A stretch of DNA of 64,000 nucleotides from Dyadobacter pollutisoli (lineage in GTDB: Bacteria; Bacteroidota; Bacteroidia; Cytophagales; Spirosomataceae): the NCBI RefSeq assembly GCF_026625565.1, contig NZ_CP112998.1:5272501-5336500 (forward strand). Direction: 5' to 3'. The notes under the pieces are model-generated. The model was not told the origin of the DNA and did not search any database. It saw only the letters and a list, made by a program, of their open reading frames with translations. Both the position numbers and the translations under genes were made by a program. Shown here piece by piece: positions 8,617 through 15,885 of this stretch. Numbering within the stretch: the stretch's first letter is position 1; every line of letters begins with the position of its first letter.

Positions 8617-8706
8617 GGCAATCGGCTTTCGGCAGTCGGCCGTCGACTTTTTTGTAATAATAATAATATCGAAACAGGACAAAAGCCGATAGCTGATAGC
8701 CGACGG
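8617..8706. repeat. inverted repeat, family B
   Basis: Left arm near 8617-8646 (GGCAATCGGCTTTCGGCAGT) and right arm near 8681-8706 (AAAAGCCGATAGCTGATAGC) are opposed, imperfect copies of the family B element. They flank an AT-rich loop with AATAATAATAAT. The element fills the spacer upstream of the ThuA-like gene. Confidence 0.7.
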
Positions 8707-8715
8707 ACGATGCCC

Positions 8716-9567
8716 CTACAATCCATGCTTCAAAGACATTTCACGGATAAACTTGTAGCCGTTTTCCGCAATGTCCCAAGGATCTGAGAACTCCCGCCAC
8801 ACTCCGATTGCATTGGCAAAATCAGGGTCATTTCTTGAAAAAGCTTCGATAGTAAGCCATCCCTGGTATTTGATAGCAGCTAAGGATGAAAAGGCATCGT
8901 CCCACAGTACTTGTCCGTCACCGGGTGTACCGCGGTCGTTCTCGCTGATGTGCACGTGAGCAAGCACCGGTGCGATGGTTTGTAATGCAGTGGAGTACTT
9001 CTTTTCCTCAATGTTGGAATGGTGCGTGTCGAACATCGCCCTCACATTGGGGTGATTGGCCGCCTTAACCAGCTTGGTCAGTTGCTCCATGGTATTGCAG
9101 AGGTAGCATTCAAAGCGGTTGAGTGCTTCGAGAGCAAACACAATATTGGCCTGGGCCGCGTAATCGGCAGCAGCGCTCAACACCTCACCGGCTAGCGCAT
9201 ACTCACGATCCTCAGCCGGGCGGTTTACAAAAACGGTATGTGCCGAATGAAATGGCCCACAAATGATCTTTGAATTCAGCTCATGCGCGCGATCAACAGC
9301 CCATTTGATCTTATCCAGTGCTTTCTGACGGATTTCCGCGGATTCACTGACGGGATTATCGTCCTTTCCCAGCGTCATCACCGCCGTGGTTTCCAGGCCA
9401 AGATCTTTGGTATAATTACCCATCCTCTGGTAAGCGGGGGCATCCTGCGTGCCCAGATAAAATTCTACTCCATCATACCCGATCGTTTTTAGTCTGTCAA
9501 TGATCGGAAAAACGTCATCGGAGACCGCTGCCGTCCAGGCAAGCACATTAAATCCTATTTTATTCAT
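8716..9567 (-). CDS. D-tagatose/D-allulose 3-epimerase family ketose epimerase
   Basis: 283 residues, cytosolic. The four metal ligands of the family are in place: Glu147 in LEALNRFE, Asp180 in DTHHSNIEE, His206 in HVHISEN, Glu241 in TIEAF. The spacing equals that of the characterised Pseudomonas cichorii enzyme (152/185/211/246) with a constant offset of five. The substrate-loop signature SENDRGTPGDG is also present. The family swaps configuration at C3 of free ketoses by proton transfer between the two glutamates. This is the best-defined enzyme of the block and suggests a ketose or keto-glycoside intermediate. It follows the DUF1080 gene by 67 bp. Confidence 0.9.
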   Translation of the reverse strand: MNKIGFNVLAWTAAVSDDVFPIIDRLKTIGYDGVEFYLGTQDAPAYQRMGNYTKDLGLETTAVMTLGKDDNPVSESAEIRQKALDKIKWAVDRAHELNSKIICGPFHSAHTVFVNRPAEDREYALAGEVLSAAADYAAQANIVFALEALNRFECYLCNTMEQLTKLVKAANHPNVRAMFDTHHSNIEEKKYSTALQTIAPVLAHVHISENDRGTPGDGQVLWDDAFSSLAAIKYQGWLTIEAFSRNDPDFANAIGVWREFSDPWDIAENGYKFIREMSLKHGL

Positions 9568-9585
9568 TTTTACTGGCTTTGGCTG

Positions 9586-9624
9586 AAAAGCTAACGGCTG
9601 GTAGCTTTTAGCCCGTTAGCTTTT
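9586..9624. repeat. inverted repeat, family E (AAAAGCTAACGG)
   Basis: A 12-bp perfect stem, 9586-9597 with 9613-9624, around a 15-base loop that itself contains TAGCTTTTAGC. It lies in the 67-bp spacer between the DUF1080 and epimerase genes. Confidence 0.75.
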
Positions 9625-9634
9625 GGACACTTTA

Positions 9635-10411
9635 CTATTGTTTGATCCTTAGGTCTTTGTATTCCACTTTCATAGGCGGGCCGACGTGGACCTGCACGCC
9701 TAACAATCCTTTTTTTGCACCATTTACGGTATCATTATCAGTCACATCGCTCATCAGGACGTCATTGATGTAATGCTGCAAACGGTTTCCTTTTATTACA
9801 AGATGAAAAGTATTCCAATCTTCGCTTTTAATCAAAGTTTTCAGAGAATCGGATGTTCCCAATGAACCGGTTACTTCAAACCCTGTCCAGGCATTGGCCT
9901 TCACATTGCTTCTAATTGCTTCCGGCGTCTTTTCTCCTGTATATTCCTTAATGGTTGTTTTTTGACCACGATAAGCCAAGGTAGTTCTTTTTCTTTCTTC
10001 GTAATTCTGGCCGGTGTAGTTTCTTTTTCCGTCAATATCGGCCTGATATCCTTTCAATGCAAATGGAACATCGGTCAGCTGCTCACTTCTGTAGTTGATC
10101 CCTGAGTTACCTGCCACTGCAATTTTGAATGATCCTTTGAGCTCGAAATCGCCGGGCTCACCACCACGCCAGATGATGAATGAATTGGTTTTCAGCAATG
10201 TTTCCGGTGTGATCTCTCCTACCAGGCTGCCGTTTTCAACCCGCCAGTACTTTGGATCGCCGTCCCAGCCTTTCAGCGTTTTGCCATCAAATATTGAAAC
10301 GAATCCTTTTTCTTTTTTTTGCGCGATGCCGCTGATCTGGCATCCAATGATCATTAAAACGGCCAGCAGAACTCTGGCACTGATAAATCTGGAATTCATT
10401 TTTGATTGCAT
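9635..10411 (-). CDS. exported DUF1080 protein (3-keto-disaccharide hydrolase family)
   Basis: 258 residues from 10411. A start at 10399 (MNSRFISARVLL) is equally possible. An N-terminal hydrophobic segment ends in LMIIGCQISG, so it may be a lipoprotein (IIGC lipobox) or be cut after GIAQ. The DUF1080 concanavalin-like domain shows in GFVSIFDGKTLKGWDG, YWRVENGSLVG, FELKGSFKI, GNSGINYRSE and WNTFHLVIKGNRLQHYINDV. The family is known for hydrolysis or elimination of 3-keto-glycosides. It appears to be the first gene of the operon: a terminator and a 352-bp gap separate it from GH130. With ThuA it forms an exported pair, whereas the dehydrogenase is cytosolic. Confidence 0.88.
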   Translation of the reverse strand: MQSKMNSRFISARVLLAVLMIIGCQISGIAQKKEKGFVSIFDGKTLKGWDGDPKYWRVENGSLVGEITPETLLKTNSFIIWRGGEPGDFELKGSFKIAVAGNSGINYRSEQLTDVPFALKGYQADIDGKRNYTGQNYEERKRTTLAYRGQKTTIKEYTGEKTPEAIRSNVKANAWTGFEVTGSLGTSDSLKTLIKSEDWNTFHLVIKGNRLQHYINDVLMSDVTDNDTVNGAKKGLLGVQVHVGPPMKVEYKDLRIKQ

Positions 10412-10559
10412 TTATAGGTTTAGTGACTTCTGAACGACTGATTCCCCTTATCACAAGGGGAAGTTTTGATTATATTACTCTTTAAAAAGAAGAAAATAAT
10501 ATCCAAAAATTCCTAAAATTATCTGTCGGACTATCCTGTACTAACCTGCTTCCGAGTAG

Positions 10560-10593
10560 AGACTTGCCAAGTCTTGAAGACTTGGTAAGTCTT
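10560..10593. repeat. inverted repeat, family C
   Basis: AGACTTGCCAAGTCT, TGA, AGACTTGGTAAGTCT: 15-bp arms with one mismatch. It is a second copy of the element at 4555-4587, upstream of the DUF1080 gene and immediately after the GH130 terminator. Confidence 0.8.
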
Positions 10594-10597
10594 AAGC

Positions 10598-10631
10598 CAA
10601 AAAAGCGGGAAAGCATATCGCTCTCCCGCTT
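10598..10631 (-). terminator. intrinsic terminator of the GH130 gene
   Basis: On the minus strand an 11-bp stem with one mismatch (AAGCGGGAGAG / CTTTCCCGCTT, 7-base loop) is followed by a run of T. It lies about 130 bp after the GH130 stop codon and separates that gene from the DUF1080 operon. Confidence 0.75.
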
Positions 10632-10763
10632 GTAAACAACCATTCACCTCAACCAACTTCACTATCACCATCAAGGCATCAAAACTTTGTAAATCAGTGC
10701 TTGTTGATTTACTTTGATATACGACCAGCGGCTTCGTCCGGATGCATTTGTTCAAAAACAATT

Positions 10764-11918
10764 CTAGCGAGCCGCCGGAAGCGGGTCTCCCGGACCTTTC
10801 ATTTTAGGATCGTACACAGCTACGCCAACACGCGAATCTGCGCAGCCATAGTATAGCAGCCACTTCTTTTTGAAATAAACCATTCCTTCAATGAAAACCG
10901 TACCGGCTACGTATTGTCCGCTTTTTTCGAAAGATTCCATCGGACGGAAGAATGGCACGTCGAGCCGGGCCAGTACTTTGGTCGGATCGTTTTTATCGAA
11001 CAGTACCTGTCCTGCGCAGTAGCTATTCGGCGTGAAACGTTTGTCGCCGTCCTCGCCTTTGTCATTTTTACCGTTATACAGCAGCACAATTCCTTTGTCG
11101 GTGATAATGGCAGGCGGGCCACATTCGGTCAGGTTACTGTCGAAATATCCTTTGCGGGGAGAGATCAGATTCACCAGATTTTCGCTTTTATCCACTACCG
11201 GCTCCCAGTTGATCAGGTCAGTCGAGGTGGCTACATTCACGTTCGCCTCCCCGAAGTAGAGCCAATATTTTCCATTCACTTTGGCGATCACCTGCTTATC
11301 GCCTACCAGTTTGGTAAGTATAGAGCCCGATTTAGACCATATCTGATTGAATTTCCCACCATATGCTTTGGTAAAAGCCGGACCATGCTTCTCCCATTTC
11401 AGCAAATCTCTTGATGTCGCAATGCCGAGCCTGGCTTTATCCTGGTTCCATTGTGTATAAATGATCACATATAATCCGTCTTCGGTCACTGCCACCCGCG
11501 GGTCTTCGCAGCCGCCCGGCCATTCCATTGCTTTCTGGCTGTCTTCGGCGGGATATAGTACCGGTTCTTTTCGTCTTTTAAATGTAATCCCGTCCTCACT
11601 TTCTGCGTAACCCAGCCTGGAAGTACGCTTGCCGATCGCCCGGCCCGCCTTGTCTTCCGCACGGTAGAGCACCACTATTTTACCGTTTTTAATGGTCGCG
11701 GCAGGATTGAATGTATCATTGGACTCCCAGTCGATCTGCCTTTTATTCATTGGGCAAAAGAACGTGGATGTAGTGTCCGGAGAAATCACGGGGTTGACAT
11801 TGGCCGGACGCTTGAAACCGCCAAAGGTCCAGTCGGGAAGCTTGTTTTCTGTCTGGCCGAAAACATTTCCTGACGCTATCAAGGCACAAATGGCCAGCCC
11901 GGTCATCAAATTTTTCAT
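10764..11918 (-). CDS. exported glycoside hydrolase family 130-like protein
   Basis: 384 residues with a signal peptide (MKNLMTGLAICALIASGNVFG). The five-bladed beta-propeller pattern of GH130 shows in NPVISPD, DTFNPAATI, VLYRAED, RLGYAESEDGITF, GGCEDPR and ITDKGIVLLYNGKN. GH130 enzymes act on beta-mannosides, either as phosphorylases (cytosolic) or as hydrolases. The signal peptide argues for a periplasmic hydrolase here. It has its own terminator, so it may be regulated separately from the downstream keto-sugar operon although it probably supplies that operon with sugar. The subfamily cannot be settled by eye. Confidence 0.82.
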   Translation of the reverse strand: MKNLMTGLAICALIASGNVFGQTENKLPDWTFGGFKRPANVNPVISPDTTSTFFCPMNKRQIDWESNDTFNPAATIKNGKIVVLYRAEDKAGRAIGKRTSRLGYAESEDGITFKRRKEPVLYPAEDSQKAMEWPGGCEDPRVAVTEDGLYVIIYTQWNQDKARLGIATSRDLLKWEKHGPAFTKAYGGKFNQIWSKSGSILTKLVGDKQVIAKVNGKYWLYFGEANVNVATSTDLINWEPVVDKSENLVNLISPRKGYFDSNLTECGPPAIITDKGIVLLYNGKNDKGEDGDKRFTPNSYCAGQVLFDKNDPTKVLARLDVPFFRPMESFEKSGQYVAGTVFIEGMVYFKKKWLLYYGCADSRVGVAVYDPKMKGPGDPLPAAR

Positions 11919-11965
11919 ATATTTTCTTTAAGTTATTGAATTCTATTTCAAATATAGCAACAAAA

Positions 11966-11997
11966 AATCCGGCCTGACCAAGGTCAAACCGGATTCT
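11966..11997 (-). terminator. terminator of the YceI-family gene
   Basis: The minus strand forms a 14-bp stem with two mismatches (AATCCGGTTTGACC / GGTCAGGCCGGATT) ending in a T-run, about 25 bp after the stop codon at 12018. Confidence 0.7.
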
Positions 11998-12017
11998 CAT
12001 TGTAGTATTATAACAGC

Positions 12018-12635
12018 TTATTTGTTAGCAACAAGATTCACATCCAGTGTAAAATCATTGTCAATCGCCTTGTCTCCAAGGTTTTCAAAGAAATTAGCTG
12101 AACGGAACTTGATATCATATTTCGTACGATCGATCTTAACTTTCGCATTAGCAGTTATTTTCTTAGCATCTGCTTTTACAGTTGCGGGAAATTTCACCTC
12201 CTCAGTAATGCCCTTGATAGTCAGTTTACCTGTAACGTCATAAGCGTCGCCTCCTTTCGGTGTTACCGAAGTGATCACCAGTTTCGCCTGTGGATGTTTT
12301 TCTACCGAGAAGAAATCATCGCTTTTCAAGTGGCCGGTCAATTTGCCATTCATGTCTTTATCAGTCACATCCGTTACTACAAGCGACTTCAAGTCAGCTA
12401 CGAAGTTTCCGCCTTTTAACTTGTCATTGTCAACAATCAGGGCTCCGCTTTCCAGGGCTACTGTGCCCGCATGCGTGCCAGTCACTTTTTTTGCACCCCA
12501 AACTACCGTGCTGCTTTTTGTATCAACAGCCAGCGTTTTATCAGCCGCTTTGGATTTATCAGGACCATTAGCAATAGCAGCTACATTGAATAGCAAACCA
12601 GCTATCGCGAAAACAAACATTTTTTTCATAGTCAT
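12018..12635 (-). CDS. YceI-family periplasmic protein
   Basis: 205 residues (203 if started at the second Met, 12629), with a signal peptide ending ATAIANG-type (FNVAAIANG). YceI lipocalin-like features are DTKSSTVVWGAKKVTGTHAG at the N-terminus, the middle DFFSVEKHPQAKLVITSV, GKLTIKGITEEVKFP, and the C-terminal RTKYDIKFRS. YceI proteins bind isoprenoid or amphiphilic molecules in a beta-barrel and are often induced by stress or high pH. It has its own terminator and is probably monocistronic. The ligand here is unknown. Confidence 0.9.
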   Translation of the reverse strand: MTMKKMFVFAIAGLLFNVAAIANGPDKSKAADKTLAVDTKSSTVVWGAKKVTGTHAGTVALESGALIVDNDKLKGGNFVADLKSLVVTDVTDKDMNGKLTGHLKSDDFFSVEKHPQAKLVITSVTPKGGDAYDVTGKLTIKGITEEVKFPATVKADAKKITANAKVKIDRTKYDIKFRSANFFENLGDKAIDNDFTLDVNLVANK

Positions 12636-12722
12636 TCCAATTGTTTAGAGTTAAATAAATTTGATTTGTAAGGTAATAAGATGAATTTAAAAAATGGTTT
12701 TAAAATTGTGTTACGTAATTTT

Positions 12723-13292
12723 TCAGCTTTTCGTTGCTTCGTTTTGAACCAACTCTAACGAGCCCAGCTCTTCGAGGATAATTTTCCCTTCCTGCCAGTC
12801 TTCCAGCCCCGATACTGCATTAATGTGCCCTTTCTTACCAATATTGACAAAATCACTGCCCCAGTTTGCAGCAAAAACCTTGGACCGGAGAATGCTGGCG
12901 TAAATGTCATTGGTACTCGCTACCACGATACTTTTAAATGGCAGCGCCCGCACAGGGATCGGCTTGAAACCTACTACAAAGTTCAACCTTTTCGACTGCT
13001 CCGCATCCGCCGGGGCTACCAGTAATGCGCCTTTGATATATTCCGAAAAATGCTCTTGCGCCCAATGTGCGATCGTGATACAGCCCAGGCTGTGCCCAAC
13101 CAGCACAGTAGGAACGCTCAGTTCGCTAATTTGTTTTTGCAGCTGCCCAACCCAGTCATCTTTTACCGGCCAGTCCCAGTTTTCCTGCTGAACCCTGCTA
13201 AATAGATGCGGATACTGATTCTCCCAGATGGTCTGCCAATGTTGCGGCCCTGAACTAGCCAGCCCAGGAACGGTCAGAAAGTGGGTTGTCAT
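12723..13292 (-). CDS. RBBP9/YdeN-family serine hydrolase
   Basis: 189 residues, the usual size for this small alpha/beta hydrolase family. MTTHFLTVPGLASSGPQHWQ carries the family's PG(x)xxSGPxHWQ start. The nucleophile is in VGHSLGC and the C-terminal catalytic His in KKGHINAVSGLEDW. Members have serine hydrolase activity on unknown substrates. It is 21 bp from the stop of the FGE-like gene, so it may be the last gene of that transcript. Confidence 0.88.
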   Translation of the reverse strand: MTTHFLTVPGLASSGPQHWQTIWENQYPHLFSRVQQENWDWPVKDDWVGQLQKQISELSVPTVLVGHSLGCITIAHWAQEHFSEYIKGALLVAPADAEQSKRLNFVVGFKPIPVRALPFKSIVVASTNDIYASILRSKVFAANWGSDFVNIGKKGHINAVSGLEDWQEGKIILEELGSLELVQNEATKS

Positions 13293-13313
13293 ATAAAATA
13301 CGCTTACTTAATC

Positions 13314-14402
13314 TTACTTTTTATCTTTAACACATCTGAAACCCAGATTGTTACTACCGCTCGTCACTTCTCCCTTGCCGCGGCTTCCTGCTTTGTAACG
13401 AATGCAATAGTCGTCGCTGCACAGGAAAGATCCGCCCCGCTGAACTCTTTTAACAGCTCCCGGCTCATCGGGATCGTAACTATCCGAAGGTCCTTTCGGG
13501 TTATCCTTCGGGCTTTTCTGGTAATAATCGGGGCGGTAAAGATCTTCGCACCATTCCCACACATTACCGTCCATATCGTACAATCCATAGGGATTTGCCG
13601 GGAAGGATTTCACTGGCGCAGCAGTCAGATACCCATCTTCTTTGGTGTTTTTATCCGGAAAGCTTCCCTGGTAAATATTGGCCACCCACTTGTCACCCGG
13701 TTTCAGCTGATCGCCCCAGTAGTAGGTATGGTTTCCCTTTCCTCCCTGCGCCGCGTATTCCCATTCAGCCTCTGTTGGTAACCTTTTGCCGGCCCATTTG
13801 GCATAAGCCGCAGCATCCTCGTAAGAAACCTGGGTCACCGGAAAATTCTCTCTTCCCTTGGTTGAACTTGCCGGTCCTTCGGGATGCGCCCAGCTTGCGC
13901 CTGCCACATAATTCCACCATTGCAACGGATTGTCCAGCGAAACCCGTGTGGGAGTTGGCGTAAACACCGCCGATCCCGGAACGAGTTTGTCAGCGGGAAC
14001 GCCCGGATAATCAGCCGGATTCAATGGCCTTTCTGCCACGGTTTTATAGCCGGTTGCCTTTACAAATTCCCCGTATTCCGCATTGGTCACTTCATGCTCG
14101 TCGATGTAAAATCCATTCACAGCCACTTCGTGCATCGGCCGGGAATCAGGGAACTCATCGGCGCCCATCAGGAATTTGCCTCCATTGATCCAAACCATGC
14201 CTTTGGTATCACCCTTACCTTCCGCTACATAACTTGCATTCTGAATAGCAGCCGCCCTGGACGGAATGCCGTCGGCAATGCAATGTGCCAGGCTGTCGGC
14301 CCTTCTCTCCTCAGCCGTTTGCTTCTTCTCACACCCCAGACTTGCTACCGCTGCGAACCCGATCAGATATATTCCCAAAAAATCTTTCCCAAAAAATCTC
14401 AT
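13314..14402 (-). CDS. formylglycine-generating enzyme-like lipoprotein (SUMF1/FGE-sulfatase domain)
   Basis: The start at 14402 gives 362 residues opening MRFFGKDFLGIYLIGFAAVA, with a probable lipoprotein Cys at 24 (SLGC). The frame can be extended to 14438 but that overlaps the oxidoreductase gene. The FGE-sulfatase domain runs from about residue 68 to the end: WINGGKFLMG, KRLPTEAEWEYAA, GLYDMDGNVWEWCEDL, RGGSFLCSDDYCIRYK, NNLGFRC. Both active-site cysteines of aerobic FGE are present and correctly spaced, Cys328 and Cys333. FGE oxidises the Cys of CxPSR sulfatases to formylglycine. A matching Cys-type sulfatase is two genes upstream. The membrane anchor is odd for a maturase. Confidence 0.88.
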   Translation of the reverse strand: MRFFGKDFLGIYLIGFAAVASLGCEKKQTAEERRADSLAHCIADGIPSRAAAIQNASYVAEGKGDTKGMVWINGGKFLMGADEFPDSRPMHEVAVNGFYIDEHEVTNAEYGEFVKATGYKTVAERPLNPADYPGVPADKLVPGSAVFTPTPTRVSLDNPLQWWNYVAGASWAHPEGPASSTKGRENFPVTQVSYEDAAAYAKWAGKRLPTEAEWEYAAQGGKGNHTYYWGDQLKPGDKWVANIYQGSFPDKNTKEDGYLTAAPVKSFPANPYGLYDMDGNVWEWCEDLYRPDYYQKSPKDNPKGPSDSYDPDEPGAVKRVQRGGSFLCSDDYCIRYKAGSRGKGEVTSGSNNLGFRCVKDKK

Positions 14403-14412
14403 AACCCGTCTA

Positions 14413-15870
14413 TTATACTCGTACTTCCAAAGAATCAATTTTATTCATTTTAAAAACGTCCTTCATCGCCTGTTTGGCTGCATGATATCCGCACATTCCA
14501 TGTACTCCCCCGCCCGGCGGTGTCGATGACGAGCACAAATATATATTGCTGGCGGAGGTACGATAAGGTGAAACGCTCCAGACTGGCCTGGAATAAAGCT
14601 GCCACAGATCCTGAATGCCACCATTAATGTCCCCACCAATGTAATTCGGGTTATAGGCTTCCATTTCCCTGGTATTCATAATGCTTTTTTCAATAATCAA
14701 ATCGCGGAAACCGGGAGCAAAACGTTCTATCTGGTTTTCAATAGCGGCGGTCATATCCAGCTGCGATCCGTTCGGTACGTGGCAATATGCCCATGCTGTA
14801 TGCTTTCCCTCCGGGGCGCGGCTTGGGTCAAAAACACTTTGCTGGGCCAATAATACAAACGGCTTCCCGGCAGGTTCCCCCTCTGCAATGCTTTTCTCGT
14901 AATGTGCGATCTCTTCCAAAGTATTCCCTAAATGTACCGTTCCGGCCAGTTTACATTCCTCGGCTTTGAAGGGTATCACATCATTCAGCGCCCAGTCTAT
15001 TTTGAAAACACCGGAACCGTATCTATACTTTTCCAGCCTGCTACGGTATGAACTGCTCAATTGATCTCCTGCAATACTCAGCAGCTGACGGGGCGTTACG
15101 TCCATCAATACTACTTTCGAAGGTGGTAACTGGTTTAAATCATTTACCTGAAATCCAGTTTCAACAACTCCTCCGATCGCTTTGAAATAACTAGCCAATG
15201 CATCTGCAATGGATTGACTTCCTCCTTTTGGTATGGGCCAGCCGTTCAAATGCGCCGCCGCCATCAGCATAATACCGAACGCGGACGTCGCCAGGTTTCC
15301 CAAAGGCTGTATCGCGTGAGCCGCCATTCCTGCCCAAAGTCCTTTCGCTGCTTTGGTTTTAAAACGGTTACTGCTTCTCAGCGACGACGGCAATGCTTTC
15401 AGACCAAACTTCGCCAATGCCAACGGATTTTCCGGCCAGGCCAATGGCCCCAGTAACGACGGCAGCAACCGGGGTATATCATTGACAAGCGGTTCCATAA
15501 AATTCAGATATGCTTCTCCGTCCTCTCCCAATCGTTCCGCTGTTTTGGCGAGCGATTGGTCCAACGTAACTGCCGTACCATCGTCAAATGGATGGGCGGC
15601 TGCTAATGTTGGCTGTATAAACTCCAACCCAAACTCGTGTAAAGGCAAATCTTTAAAGAATGGTGAAAGCAATGCCATGGGATGTACTGCCGAACACACA
15701 TCATGAACATAGCCGGGCAATGTTAACGCTGCCGAACGCATTCCTCCGCCCACCGTGGGCTTGCCTTCTACAATTAGAACAGATAATCCCGCCCGTTGCA
15801 TGGTGATCCCCGCAGCCAACCCATTCGGCCCGGAACCTACCACCACTGCGTCGTATTCTGTTTTATACAC
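14413..15870 (-). CDS. FAD-dependent oxidoreductase, PYROXD2/phytoene-desaturase-like
   Basis: 485 residues from a GTG start at 15870; no ATG is suitably placed. The FAD-binding Rossmann motif is VVVGSGPNGLAAG with GSGPNG at 12-17. It is followed by LIVEGKPTVGGGMRS and, near the C-terminus, LCSSSTPPGGGVHGMCGYHA, all typical of the phytoene-dehydrogenase/PYROXD2 group. It sits between the sulfatase (15-bp gap) and the FGE-like gene (10-bp gap), so the three are almost certainly cotranscribed. The reaction is unknown. Without carotenoid genes nearby, a carotenoid role is not supported. Confidence 0.88.
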   Translation of the reverse strand: MYKTEYDAVVVGSGPNGLAAGITMQRAGLSVLIVEGKPTVGGGMRSAALTLPGYVHDVCSAVHPMALLSPFFKDLPLHEFGLEFIQPTLAAAHPFDDGTAVTLDQSLAKTAERLGEDGEAYLNFMEPLVNDIPRLLPSLLGPLAWPENPLALAKFGLKALPSSLRSSNRFKTKAAKGLWAGMAAHAIQPLGNLATSAFGIMLMAAAHLNGWPIPKGGSQSIADALASYFKAIGGVVETGFQVNDLNQLPPSKVVLMDVTPRQLLSIAGDQLSSSYRSRLEKYRYGSGVFKIDWALNDVIPFKAEECKLAGTVHLGNTLEEIAHYEKSIAEGEPAGKPFVLLAQQSVFDPSRAPEGKHTAWAYCHVPNGSQLDMTAAIENQIERFAPGFRDLIIEKSIMNTREMEAYNPNYIGGDINGGIQDLWQLYSRPVWSVSPYRTSASNIYLCSSSTPPGGGVHGMCGYHAAKQAMKDVFKMNKIDSLEVRV

Positions 15871-15885
15871 TTTTAATGTCGGTTA

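Larger units (their letters stand above)
10412..10763. other. 352-bp intergenic region, likely operon promoter
   Basis: No convincing gene is present. A 76-codon frame on the minus strand runs across the terminator and repeat and has no protein-like features. It holds, from right to left, the GH130 terminator (10598-10631), the family C repeat (10560-10593), an AT-rich stretch, and a small hairpin (CCCCTT-ATCAC-AAGGGG, 10446-10462) that would lie in the 5' leader of the DUF1080 transcript. A promoter for the catabolic operon is expected in the AT-rich part; I cannot point to it. Confidence 0.55.

Noticed and set aside
8613..8726. N-terminal extension of the ThuA-like protein overlapping the epimerase gene
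   Set aside because: The extra residues are translation of a family B repeat, and a clear signal peptide starts at 8612.
10531..10761. 76-codon minus-strand gene between GH130 and DUF1080
   Set aside because: It spans the terminator and the family C repeat and has no protein-like pattern.
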